Source: Allobosea sp. WAO (GTDB lineage Bacteria > Pseudomonadota > Alphaproteobacteria > Rhizobiales > Beijerinckiaceae). Taken from it: a DNA stretch of 64,000 nucleotides. The notes below the pieces were generated by a model, which ran no database searches, was not told the DNA's origin, and saw only the letters and a program-made list of their open reading frames with translations. Numbering within the stretch: position 1 is the first letter of the stretch; each line of letters begins with the position of its first letter. The translations under genes were made by a program, and so were the position numbers. Below are positions 29,256-37,504 of the stretch, one piece after another. The stretch lies in the NCBI RefSeq assembly GCF_001509835.1, contig NZ_JXTJ01000009.1:62001-126000 (forward strand), read 5' to 3'.

Positions 29256-29716
29256 GTGGGCCGATCCGCGCCGGTCATGGCGGAGCGGATGGTACGCGCT
29301 CTCGCCGAGTAGGCGTCATGTGCTCGAGTTGTCGTCGGAGATGCCTGACTGCCCGGACGAGGCTGCAATGCGCGCGTCCGGGTTAAACGTCGGTCTTGGG
29401 AAATCCTGCTCTGCGAGGATCGTATAGCCGAAAACTGATCATGGCGCGCTAGGATTAGTATGCTTCGGCGGGAAGTCAAGTGTGGCCCGGTTGCGGGTCA
29501 AAAGCGCTTGTCCTGCCGCGACTTGCAGCCGGATCGCGCTGCGAAGACATGCTGGTCCTGCATCATTTGTGAAGAGCTGTGGCGTGTCGCGCCGTAATGT
29601 TTGGCGCTGGCGGCGCGCGTCTTTGCGCGGCGTCGAGAGGTGGTCGGCGCTGCGGCAGTTCCGCTTTGCTCATACAGGCATGCACGCCGCCCCGCCAGCG
29701 CCTGCGACGCCCTGTC
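29256..29716. other. Intergenic region upstream of ccoN, no gene recognised
   Basis: Divergent gap between ptsN and the oxidase operon. I see no credible coding frame or structured RNA in it; its right end leads into two FNR/FixK-like boxes. Confidence 0.5.
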
Positions 29717-29730
29717 TTGATTTAAAACAA
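29717..29730 (+). promoter_or_regulatory. FNR/FixK-like box 1, TTGATTTAAAACAA
   Basis: Differs from the TTGAT-N4-ATCAA consensus at one base of the second half-site. Upstream of ccoN, where oxygen-responsive FixK/FNR activation is known in related bacteria. A second near-consensus box lies 20 bp further on. Confidence 0.55.
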
Positions 29731-29736
29731 TCATCT

Positions 29737-29750
29737 TTGATGTATATTAA
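29737..29750 (+). promoter_or_regulatory. FNR/FixK-like box 2, TTGATGTATATTAA
   Basis: TTGAT-N4-ATTAA, one mismatch to consensus. If bound at about -41.5, transcription would start near 29785, between the box and the ccoN ATG at 29873; that favours the shorter ccoN start. Confidence 0.6.
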
Positions 29751-29872
29751 ATGGCCTTGACGATTCGACCCTGCCCATGCGGCACTGTCACCGGACCGGC
29801 GCGGATCGGGTTCACGGACTCGATGTCGCAGATTGCATCGACGTGCTTGTAGTGAGCCGAGGACGACTTCCG

Positions 29873-31519
29873 ATGATCGCCCAGTTGACGATTGCAGAAC
29901 GACGGCTGGCATTAGCCATCCTGGTTGCCGTTGCCTTGTGCGGTCTCTTGCTGACGATCGCCGGTCAGGGCGACCCGATCGGCGTGCACGGACTGATGTT
30001 CCTGGTCGCCGGCGCCGTCGGGATCTTCGTGGTGATTGCCGGCTATCTTTCGCCGGAGCCGAGCGCTGAACGGCTGCAGCACTATTACGACGAGCCGACC
30101 AAATTCGGCATCGTCATGGCGATGGCCTGGGCCGTGCTCGGCCTGTTCGTCGGCGACTGGGTCGCCTGGCTCCTGGTCTACCCTGAGCTGACCTTCGATG
30201 CCGGCTGGGCGAGCTTCGGCCGCATCCGGCCGATCCACACCACCGGCGTGATCTTCGGCTTCGGTGGCAACGCCCTGATCGCCACCTCCTTCTATGTCGT
30301 GCAGCGCACCTCACGGGCACGTCTGCCGGACCAGCTCAGCCCCTGGTTCGTGCTGCTCGGCTACAACCTTTTCTGCCTCATCGCCGTCACCGGCTACATG
30401 ATGGGCATCACCCAGTCGAAGGAATATGCCGAGCCGGAATGGTACGCCGATATCTGGCTCGTGGTCGTCTGGGTCACCTATTTCATCCTCTATGTAAGGA
30501 CGCTCGCCCGCCGCAAGGAGCCGCATATCTACGTCTCCAACTGGTACTACATGGCGTTCATCCTGGTCGTGGCGATCCTTCACATCGTCAACAACCTCGC
30601 CATGCCGATCTCGCTTGGCCAGGCGAAGAGCTATTCCGCCTTCTCCGGCGTCCAGGATGCGATGACGCAGTGGTGGTACGGCCACAACGCCGTCGCCTTC
30701 TTCCTGACCGCCGGCTTCCTCGGCATGATGTATTACTACCTGCCGAAGCGCGCCGACCGGCCGATCTACTCCTACCGGATGTCGATCATCAGCTTCTGGG
30801 GCATCACCTTCTTCTACATGTGGGCGGGCTCGCACCACCTGCACTACACGGCCCTGCCGCAATGGGTGCAGAGCCTCGGCGTGACCTTCTCGGTCATGCT
30901 GCTGGTGCCGTCCTGGGCTTCTGCCGGCAACGCGCTCCTGACCCTGAACGGCGCCTGGGACAAGGTGCGCGACGACGCGACTTTGCGCTTCATGATGGTC
31001 GCCGCCGTGTTCTACGGCCTCTCCACCTTCGAGGGGTCGTTCATGGCGATCCGCCAGGTCAACGCGCTATCGCATTACACCGACTGGACGGTCGGCCATG
31101 TCCATGCCGGCGCGCTTGGCTGGGTCGCGATGATCACCTTCGGCGCGATCTACGCCACCGTGCCCTGGCTCTGGAAGCGCAAGGCGATGTACTCGGCCGG
31201 GCTGGTCGAGGTGCACTTCTGGCTCGCACTCGCCGGTACCGTCATCTACGTCTTTTCGATGTGGAATTCCGGCATCATCCAGGGGCTGATGTGGCGGACC
31301 TACAATGAAAGCGGCACGCTGGCCTATTCCTTCCTCGACTCGCTCGTGGCGATGCGGCCCTACTACATCGCCCGCGCGATCGGCGGCCTGCTCTTCCTGA
31401 TCGGCGCGCTGGTCGGCTGCTACAATATCTGGATGACGATCCGGGCAGCCCATCTGCACGATCCGGCCGCGGATAGTTCGGTGCCGGTTCCGGCCCCGGC
31501 CCTTCAGCCCGGGGAGTGA
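29873..31519 (+). CDS. ccoN: cbb3-type cytochrome c oxidase subunit I (CcoN)
   Basis: 548 residues, 12-14 helices; the haem-copper catalytic subunit of the high-affinity terminal oxidase. Expected ligands are present: His122 in RPIHTTGV (low-spin haem b), His271 in WWYGHNAVAFF (CuB), His321/322 in AGSHHLHYT (CuB), His409 and His411 in VGHVHAGALGW (haems). Start at MIAQLTIAER (GAGGA about 9 nt before the ATG); an in-frame ATG 96 bp upstream would add a non-conserved hydrophilic tail lying at the presumed transcription start. First gene of ccoNOQP. Confidence 0.96.
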   Translation: MIAQLTIAERRLALAILVAVALCGLLLTIAGQGDPIGVHGLMFLVAGAVGIFVVIAGYLSPEPSAERLQHYYDEPTKFGIVMAMAWAVLGLFVGDWVAWLLVYPELTFDAGWASFGRIRPIHTTGVIFGFGGNALIATSFYVVQRTSRARLPDQLSPWFVLLGYNLFCLIAVTGYMMGITQSKEYAEPEWYADIWLVVVWVTYFILYVRTLARRKEPHIYVSNWYYMAFILVVAILHIVNNLAMPISLGQAKSYSAFSGVQDAMTQWWYGHNAVAFFLTAGFLGMMYYYLPKRADRPIYSYRMSIISFWGITFFYMWAGSHHLHYTALPQWVQSLGVTFSVMLLVPSWASAGNALLTLNGAWDKVRDDATLRFMMVAAVFYGLSTFEGSFMAIRQVNALSHYTDWTVGHVHAGALGWVAMITFGAIYATVPWLWKRKAMYSAGLVEVHFWLALAGTVIYVFSMWNSGIIQGLMWRTYNESGTLAYSFLDSLVAMRPYYIARAIGGLLFLIGALVGCYNIWMTIRAAHLHDPAADSSVPVPAPALQPGE

Positions 31520-31524
31520 CGCCG

Positions 31525-32322
31525 ATGTTTGGTCTGCACTACCGCCTCGAACGCAAGACGCTCGGTTTCGTGCTGGCGGTGATCGGCGTCGCCAGCATTG
31601 GCGGCCTCGTCGAGATCGCGCCGCTCTTCACCATCAACCAGACGGTGGAGGACGCGCCCGACATGCGCGTCTACACGCCGCTGGAGGTGGCTGGCCGCAA
31701 CATCTACATCCGCGAGGGCTGCTATGCCTGCCATTCGCAGATGATCCGCACCCTGCGCGACGAGGTCGAGCGCTACGGGCCTTACTCGCTCGCGGTCGAG
31801 TCGAAATACGACCACCCGATGCTCTGGGGCTCGAAGCGCACCGGCCCCGACCTCGCCCGCAATGGCGGCAAGTATTCGGATGCCTGGCATGTCGCGCATC
31901 TCAACAATCCGCGCGACGTCGTCCCCGTCTCGATCATGCCGGCCTATTCCTGGTTCCTGCGCACGCCGCTGCGGACCGACGATCTCGGCAAGCATCTGCG
32001 TTCGCTCCGCGCCGTCGGCGTGCCCTATACCGACGAGATGATCGCCAACGCCCCGGCCGACGCTTATGGCCAGGCGGCGCCGGACTCGCCCTTCGCAGAA
32101 GGCGTGAGCAAGCGTTATGGCGAGGCGACGACGGTGCGTGCCTTCGACGGCAAGCCCAATGAACTGACCGAGATGGACGCGATCGTCGCCTATCTCCAGA
32201 TCCTCGGCCGCCTGACCGATGCCGCCCACAAGCCGTCCGTCGCGACGGAAACCGGGCCGGCAGGCACCAAGTCGGCGGAAGCCAAGCCGGCAGAAGCCAC
32301 GCCATCTGGAGGCAAGCCATGA
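31525..32322 (+). CDS. ccoO: cbb3-type cytochrome c oxidase subunit II (CcoO)
   Basis: 265 residues: one N-terminal membrane anchor (LGFVLAVIGVASIGGLVEIAPLF) and a periplasmic mono-haem c domain with CYACH (Cys66-His70). Distal Met is probably in VSIMPAYSWF. Start ATG 31525 has GGGGAG 8 nt upstream; an in-frame GTG three codons earlier is less likely. The C-terminal 35 residues are an Ala/Glu/Lys/Pro-rich tail (TKSAEAKPAEATPSGGKP), longer than typical. Overlaps ccoQ by ATGA. Confidence 0.95.
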   Translation: MFGLHYRLERKTLGFVLAVIGVASIGGLVEIAPLFTINQTVEDAPDMRVYTPLEVAGRNIYIREGCYACHSQMIRTLRDEVERYGPYSLAVESKYDHPMLWGSKRTGPDLARNGGKYSDAWHVAHLNNPRDVVPVSIMPAYSWFLRTPLRTDDLGKHLRSLRAVGVPYTDEMIANAPADAYGQAAPDSPFAEGVSKRYGEATTVRAFDGKPNELTEMDAIVAYLQILGRLTDAAHKPSVATETGPAGTKSAEAKPAEATPSGGKP

Positions 32323-32489
32323 GCCTCGCCCATGACACGGCTGTCTGGTTCTCGAAATCCTACGGGCTGTTCTACCTGATCGGGCTCTCGGTCGCCGTCC
32401 TGGTCTACACTTACTGGCCGTCGAACAAGCAGCACTTCGACAAGGCCGCCGATTCCATCCTGCGCGACGAGGACCGGCCATGGCGGTAG
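32319..32489 (+). CDS. ccoQ: cbb3-type oxidase small subunit CcoQ
   Basis: 56 residues with a single membrane helix (YGLFYLIGLSVAVLVYTYW) and a charged C-terminus (FDKAADSILRDEDRPWR), the usual form of CcoQ/FixQ. It overlaps ccoO by 4 bp and ccoP by 10 bp. CcoQ stabilises the CcoP interaction with the core complex. Confidence 0.9.
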   Translation: MSLAHDTAVWFSKSYGLFYLIGLSVAVLVYTYWPSNKQHFDKAADSILRDEDRPWR

Positions 32490-33352
32490 AAGAGCGGGAC
32501 CCTCACAGCGGCTTCCTGACCACCGGTCATGAATGGAGCGGCATCAAGGAGCTCAACACGCCGGTTCCCCGGGCGGTGTACTTCTTCCTGATCGCGACCT
32601 TCGTCTTCTCGCTCTTCTATTGGCTCTTGATGCCGGCCTGGCCGACAGGCGTGAGCTACACCAAGGGGCTGCTCGGCGCCGACGACCGCAAGAACATCGC
32701 GCGCTCGCTGGAGCAGGCCGAGCAGGCGCGCGCCTGGAGCAAGAAGATCGAGGCCGCCGACTTCGCCGCGATCCAGGCCGATCCCGCTTTGATGGCGATC
32801 GTGCGCCAGAGCGGCCGAACCCTGTTCGGCGACAATTGCGCGGTCTGCCACGGCACCGACGCCAAGGGCAGCAAGGGCTTCCCCGATCTCACCGCCGCGT
32901 CGACGCTCTGGGGTAGCACGCCCGAGGCGCTGATGGAGACGATCCGGGTCGGGATCAATTCCGGCCATGGCGAGAGCCGCACCGCCCAGATGCTCGCCTT
33001 CGGCAGGGACGGCATGATCCCGCGCGCCGATGTCGAGAACGTCACCGCCTTCGTCCAGTCGCTGTCGGCGGCGCCGGGCAGCATCGATAAGGCCAAGGTC
33101 GAGGCTGGCAAGGCCGTCTACGCCGCCAATTGCGCCGCCTGCCATGGCGAAGAGGGCAGGGGCAATGCCGAGCTCGGCGCGCCCGACCTGACCGACAAGG
33201 CCTGGACTTATGGCGGCGACACGCAGTCGATCTTCAACTCGGTCTGGCATGGCCGGCAGGGCCAGATGCCGGCCTGGGAGAACCGGCTGTCGCCGGTCGA
33301 CCGCAAGATCCTGGCGCTCTACCTCGCCGATCTCAGGAAGCCCCGGCCATGA
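32480..33352 (+). CDS. ccoP: cbb3-type cytochrome c oxidase subunit III (CcoP)
   Basis: 290 residues: conserved N-terminal HEWSGIKELNTPVPRAVYFF before a single helix, then two c-type haem domains with CAVCH (Cys120-His124) and CAACH (Cys218-His222), each with a downstream Met ligand candidate (GMIPRA and GQMPAWENRL). It passes electrons from the bc1 complex/cytochrome c to CcoO and CcoN. One N-terminal helix as is usual for alphaproteobacterial CcoP. Confidence 0.96.
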   Translation: MAVEERDPHSGFLTTGHEWSGIKELNTPVPRAVYFFLIATFVFSLFYWLLMPAWPTGVSYTKGLLGADDRKNIARSLEQAEQARAWSKKIEAADFAAIQADPALMAIVRQSGRTLFGDNCAVCHGTDAKGSKGFPDLTAASTLWGSTPEALMETIRVGINSGHGESRTAQMLAFGRDGMIPRADVENVTAFVQSLSAAPGSIDKAKVEAGKAVYAANCAACHGEEGRGNAELGAPDLTDKAWTYGGDTQSIFNSVWHGRQGQMPAWENRLSPVDRKILALYLADLRKPRP

Positions 33353-33561
33353 GCGAGATCGTGTCCAGCCCGCAGGCGCGCCGACGCAAGCTCGTCGTGG
33401 GGCTGGCGGTCGGCGGCGGCTTGCTGCTGCTGGCCGGCGCCAACTGGCATCTGGTCCATGTCGCGATCTCGTCCCAGCCCGATTGCGTTCCCCATCTCCG
33501 GCGGGGCGAAGGCGAGGGCCGGCCGGGTGCCTACAGCGCCGCCCGTTCGGCCTGCCGGTAG
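33349..33561 (+). CDS. Small membrane-anchored protein of the cbb3 cluster, 70 residues
   Basis: Starts by ATGA overlap with ccoP, so it is almost certainly translated. One helix (LVVGLAVGGGLLLLAGANWHLVHVAI) and a short tail SSQPDCVPHLRRGEGEGRPGAYSAARSACR with two cysteines, probably periplasmic. It occupies the place where ccoG or ccoH normally follow. It is too short and unlike FixH in sequence. Function unknown; a role in oxidase assembly is suggested by the location. Confidence 0.75.
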   Translation: MSEIVSSPQARRRKLVVGLAVGGGLLLLAGANWHLVHVAISSQPDCVPHLRRGEGEGRPGAYSAARSACR

Positions 33562-33600
33562 AGGTGACGGAATGAAGCCCACTCCGCAGCGAGGCGAACC

Positions 33601-34383
33601 ATGATCATCCCGGCCGTCGTCCCTCCGCTCCCGCGCGAGAACAAATGGAGCCGCGGCCTGCCCGCCTCCGCCGCCTTCGACTGGCTGCGGGCCGGCTGGC
33701 AGGACATCGTCGACAACCCGATGCCGAGCCTGAGCTATGGGCTCCTTGTCTTCCTGGTCTCGCTCGCGGTGGTCGCCTGTTTCGTCTCCTTCGGCTGGGA
33801 CTACATCCTGTTCCCGGCCTTGGCCGGGTTCATGGTGGTCGGTCCGCTCTTCGCGATCGGGCTCTATGAGAAGAGCCGCCGGCACGCTCTCGGCGAGCGC
33901 ATCGGCCTCGGGCGGATGGTCTTCGTCAAGCCGGCCTCGGGCGGGCAGGTGCTGTTCACCGGCGTACTGCTCTGCCTGCTGATGCTGACCTGGATGCGGG
34001 CGGCGGTTCTGATCTACGCGTTGTTCTTCGGCCTGCGTCCCTTCCCGGGGCTCGACCATATCGTCGGCATGCTGTTCACCACGCCGGTCGGGCTGGCGAT
34101 GCTGTTCGTCGGCAGTGCCGTCGGCGGCCTTTTCGCCGCCTTCTCCTTCGCGATCAGCGTCTTTGCGATCCCGATGCAGCTCGACAAGCGGGTCGACGCG
34201 CTGACGGCGATGGGCAGCAGCACCGCGCTGGTCTGGAACAACCTGCCGGTGATGCTGACCTGGGGCGCGATCGTCCTCGGCCTGTTCCTGCTGAGCCTCG
34301 TCACCGGCCTGCTCGGCCTGATTGTCGTGTTCCCGCTTCTGGGGCACGGCACCTGGTACGCCTATCGCGCGATCGCGGCCTGA
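33601..34383 (+). CDS. DUF2189 family integral membrane protein
   Basis: 260 residues, six predicted helices. The family signature is visible: AAFDWLRAGWQDIVDNPMPSLSYGLLVFLVSL near the N-terminus and SFAISVFAIPMQLDKRVDALTAMGSSTALVWNNLPVMLTWG. Known members are annotated only as DUF2189 and are often close to cbb3 genes in alphaproteobacteria. The gene lies between the cbb3 structural genes and the copper ATPase, so a link with oxidase assembly is plausible. No enzymatic motif seen. Confidence 0.85.
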   Translation: MIIPAVVPPLPRENKWSRGLPASAAFDWLRAGWQDIVDNPMPSLSYGLLVFLVSLAVVACFVSFGWDYILFPALAGFMVVGPLFAIGLYEKSRRHALGERIGLGRMVFVKPASGGQVLFTGVLLCLLMLTWMRAAVLIYALFFGLRPFPGLDHIVGMLFTTPVGLAMLFVGSAVGGLFAAFSFAISVFAIPMQLDKRVDALTAMGSSTALVWNNLPVMLTWGAIVLGLFLLSLVTGLLGLIVVFPLLGHGTWYAYRAIAA

Positions 34384-34413
34384 GCGGGCCGCCTTCGCTC
34401 TCTGGAGCCTTCG

Positions 34414-36690
34414 ATGAGTTGCTGCGCACCCGGCGCCGACTATGCGACGGCGGATCACAGGCTGACCGCCGACGAGATTCTGCTGGCAAGCCGGCCCGTG
34501 GGCGGCGGGGCGCGCCAGACCGATCTCTCCGTGCCCGGCATTCATTGCGGCGGCTGCATCGCGACCATCGAGAAGGCCTTGTCGGCGCTGCCGGGCGTCG
34601 AGCGGGCAAGGGTCAACCTCTCGACCAAGCGTGTCTCGATCCGATGGCGCGACGGAGCGCCGCCGCCCTTCGCCGAGACGCTCGTCGGTGTCGGCTATGA
34701 GGCCCATCTCGACGATAGCGGCGAGTCCGGCACCGACGCGGCGCTCTCCGAACTGATCCGTTCGCTGGCGGTCGCCGGCTTCGCCTCGATGAACATCATG
34801 CTGCTCTCGGTCTCGGTCTGGTCCGGCGCCGAGCCGGCGACGCGCGATCTATTCCACTGGATTTCGGCGCTGATCGCCTTGCCGGCGCTCGCCTATTCCG
34901 GCCGCGTCTTCTTCCGTTCTGCCTGGGGCGCGCTGCGCAAGGGCCGCACCAACATGGATGTGCCGATCTCGATCGGCGTCTCGCTCGCCTTCGCGCTTAG
35001 CCTCTACGAGACGGTGCATGGCGGCCCCCACGCCTATTTCGATGCCGCGATCTCGCTGCTCTTCTTCCTGCTGATCGGCCGAACGCTGGACCATGTCATG
35101 CGCGAGCGGGCGCGGGTTGCGGTGAAGGGCCTCGCCCGGCTCGCGGCGCGTGGCGCGCTCGTGATCGGCCCGGACGGCTCCGGTACCTATCTGCCGGTCG
35201 CCGAGATCGAGCCCGGCATGACCATCCGGCTCGCTGCGGGTGAGCGCGTTCCGGTCGATGCCCGCGTGCTCGAAGGCGCTTCCGAACTCGACTGCTCGCT
35301 GGTCTCGGGTGAGAGCCTGCCGCAACCCGCCATGGCCGGGCAGGTTCTGCAGGCCGGCACGCTCAACCTGACGCGGCCGCTAACGATCACCGCGACCGCA
35401 GCGGCACGCGATTCCTTCCTCGCCGAAATGGTCCGCATGATGGAGGCGGCCGAGGAAGGGCGCTCGCTCTACCGGCGCATCGCCGACCGGGCGGCGCGAC
35501 TTTACGCGCCGGTCATCCACCTCACCGCCTTCTTGACCTTTCTCGGTTGGATAGCGGCGACCGGCGATGCCCACCGCGCGATCACCATCGCCATCGCCGT
35601 GCTGATCGTGACCTGTCCCTGCGCGCTCGGCCTCGCCGTGCCGATGGTCCAGATCATGGCGGCACGCCGGTTGTTCGAGAAGGGCATCATGGTCAAGGAC
35701 GGCGCCGCCATGGAGCGCCTCGCCGAGATTGACAGTGTCGTCTTCGACAAGACGGGAACGCTGACCCACGGCCATCCGCGCCTGCTCGATGCACAGGCCC
35801 ACGACTCGGAAGCTCTGGCGCTGGCTGCGGCACTCGCTGGCCATTCACGCCATCCCTATTCGCGCACCCTGGTCGCGGCGGCGGCCGGGCTGGGCCGCCC
35901 GGATGGCAGGATCGTCTTCTCCGAGGTTTCCGAGCTGCCTGGGGCGGGGCTCGAAGCCCGGGCGGGTGGGGCGCTCTATCGTCTTGGCCGGCCGGAATGG
36001 GCGCTCGGTGCCGGTGCTGCGCCGGACGACATGGCGAGCGAGGCCCGCGTCGTGCTCAGCCGCGACGGGCGCGCTCTGGCGCGCTTCAGCTTCGACGATC
36101 GTCTCAGGGCCGATGCGCGCCAGGCGATCTCGGCGCTGACAGCCGCCGGGCTCGAGGTCGAGATCCTGTCGGGTGATCGCGAGGAACCGGTTCGCCGGCT
36201 AGCCGCGGCGCTCGGCCTGCCGCATGGCGCGCGGGTCTCGCCCGGCGGCAAGCTCGCCCATGTCGAGGCCGCCGCTGCTGCCGGGCACAAGGTGCTGATG
36301 GTCGGCGACGGCCTCAATGACGCGCCGGCGCTGGCGCGTGCCCATGCGTCGATGGCGCCGGCGACCGCGGCCGATGTCGGGCGCAACGCCGCCGATTTCG
36401 TCTTCCTGCGCGAGAGTCTGCTTGCCGTGCCGCAGGCGCTCGCCGTGGCGCGCGAGGCCGGCAAGCTCGTCCGGCAGAACATCTTCCTCGCCGTCGCCTA
36501 CAACGCGATCGCGATTCCGATCGCTGTGCTCGGCTATGTCACGCCGCTGATCGCGGCAGTCACCATGTCGTTGTCCTCGCTGCTGGTCATCGGCAACGCC
36601 TTGCGCCTCGGGCGGCACGCCGCGAGCGGGCTTAACCCGGAGTCGCCTGCACAGGAGCCGGCGGGCGCCCCCGCCATCGCCCTGCGATGA
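34414..36690 (+). CDS. ccoI: Copper-exporting P1B-type ATPase for cbb3 assembly (CcoI/FixI)
   Basis: 758 residues. One heavy-metal-associated domain with Cys45-x-x-Cys48 in GIHCGGCIATIEKAL, extra Cys-Cys at the very N-terminus (MSCCAPGAD), membrane CPC motif (Cys401-Pro-Cys403), phosphorylation site DKTGTLT (Asp445) and hinge motif GDGLNDAPAL. Organisation and linkage to ccoNOQP and ccoS identify it as the FixI/CcoI type, which moves copper to the periplasm for the CuB site. Confidence 0.95.
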   Translation: MSCCAPGADYATADHRLTADEILLASRPVGGGARQTDLSVPGIHCGGCIATIEKALSALPGVERARVNLSTKRVSIRWRDGAPPPFAETLVGVGYEAHLDDSGESGTDAALSELIRSLAVAGFASMNIMLLSVSVWSGAEPATRDLFHWISALIALPALAYSGRVFFRSAWGALRKGRTNMDVPISIGVSLAFALSLYETVHGGPHAYFDAAISLLFFLLIGRTLDHVMRERARVAVKGLARLAARGALVIGPDGSGTYLPVAEIEPGMTIRLAAGERVPVDARVLEGASELDCSLVSGESLPQPAMAGQVLQAGTLNLTRPLTITATAAARDSFLAEMVRMMEAAEEGRSLYRRIADRAARLYAPVIHLTAFLTFLGWIAATGDAHRAITIAIAVLIVTCPCALGLAVPMVQIMAARRLFEKGIMVKDGAAMERLAEIDSVVFDKTGTLTHGHPRLLDAQAHDSEALALAAALAGHSRHPYSRTLVAAAAGLGRPDGRIVFSEVSELPGAGLEARAGGALYRLGRPEWALGAGAAPDDMASEARVVLSRDGRALARFSFDDRLRADARQAISALTAAGLEVEILSGDREEPVRRLAAALGLPHGARVSPGGKLAHVEAAAAAGHKVLMVGDGLNDAPALARAHASMAPATAADVGRNAADFVFLRESLLAVPQALAVAREAGKLVRQNIFLAVAYNAIAIPIAVLGYVTPLIAAVTMSLSSLLVIGNALRLGRHAASGLNPESPAQEPAGAPAIALR

Positions 36691-36941
36691 TGGACTTCTT
36701 CTATCTGATCCCGATCGCCATCGCGCTCGGCGTCATCGGGCTTTGCGCCTTCATGTGGTCGCTGCGCAGCGGCCAGTACGAGGACCTCGACGGCGCGGCG
36801 GCCCGAATTCTTCTCGACGACGAGGCGCTCCCGCCGGCGAACCCGGTCTCCGGCGCGGAAAATAGTGCGGAGGGCCCCACGTCCGAGGCGGCCTCTAGCG
36901 CAGGCTCGCCCCAAGCCGAAGCGCCTCCTCGGCCTCGTTGA
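36687..36941 (+). CDS. ccoS: cbb3 oxidase maturation protein CcoS/FixS
   Basis: 84 residues. The first 50 match CcoS: one helix (FYLIPIAIALGVIGLCAFMWSLRSGQYEDLDGAAARILLDDE), with the conserved GQYEDLDG motif. The Pro/Ser/Ala/Glu-rich tail of about 35 residues is longer than normal. It overlaps ccoI by ATGA, and its 3' end overlaps the 3' end of the convergent globin-like gene by 47 bp. Confidence 0.9.
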   Translation: MMDFFYLIPIAIALGVIGLCAFMWSLRSGQYEDLDGAAARILLDDEALPPANPVSGAENSAEGPTSEAASSAGSPQAEAPPRPR

Positions 36942-37359
36942 GGCGCTGGGCCAGCGGAACAGCTGCGGCGGCAGACGTCGCAGGCTCGAGGGCGCGCAGG
37001 ACGAGCGCGCCGACATGCTCGGAGAGTTCCGACAGGCTGGCCGCGGCGTGGAAGGGCAGCACTTCCAGCGCCGCCTCCATGAAGACCTCGCAGGCATCGC
37101 GGACATGGTCCGGCTCCAGCGCGGGAAAGGCCTCATGCAGCGCGACGATCGCGCCGCCGTGTTCGCCAGTCTGGAACAGCAGCGCGCCGAGAAAGCGGGC
37201 GAAGTCGTCCTCGAATTCCTGCCAGCGATTGCCGATGATCCTGTCGAGCCCGCCGCGCAGCCGCCTGTGCCGGCGCAGGCGCTCGCTCAGTGATTCCGCG
37301 ATATCGCGCAGGATATCGTCATCGACGAAGATCGACGGATCAAGCACCAGTGTCGCCAT
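36895..37359 (-). CDS. Diverged globin-like protein, probably NsrR-controlled
   Basis: 154 residues from MATLVLDPSI (a longer frame starts at 37392). No database label comes to mind, but it aligns without gaps to the group III truncated haemoglobin encoded at 38200: Trp46 to Gly65 and Trp46 to His75 are spaced 19 and 29 residues, exactly as Trp51, Gly70 and His80 there. TGEHGG replaces SGRYGG; HEAFPALEPDHV corresponds to the F-helix region starting with the proximal His. The B10 Tyr of the haemoglobin is Ser25 here. A 23-bp NsrR-like repeat lies 67 bp upstream. I infer a haem-binding or haem-free globin of the NO response; assignment is by eye and not proven. Confidence 0.6.
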   Translation of the reverse strand: MATLVLDPSIFVDDDILRDIAESLSERLRRHRRLRGGLDRIIGNRWQEFEDDFARFLGALLFQTGEHGGAIVALHEAFPALEPDHVRDACEVFMEAALEVLPFHAAASLSELSEHVGALVLRALEPATSAAAAVPLAQRLNEAEEALRLGASLR

Positions 37360-37425
37360 GCTGCGCATCCCTTGCCGGTCGGCCGGCACCATGCCCTGAG
37401 CAGTCGTTGGCCTCGTAGTCTAAAT

Positions 37426-37448
37426 AAGAGGCATATATAATGCATCTT
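37426..37448. promoter_or_regulatory. NsrR-type operator upstream of the globin-like gene
   Basis: 23-bp imperfect inverted repeat of 11-1-11 form: left arm AAGAGGCATAT, right arm TAATGCATCTT. Resembles the AAGATGCAT-type consensus recognised by NsrR in proteobacteria. Located before the minus-strand gene ending at 36895. Confidence 0.7.
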
Positions 37449-37504
37449 ATGGAGCTAGGCCATGCATGGTTCCGCCTACCGGACATGACGAAATGCTCAC
37501 CAGG

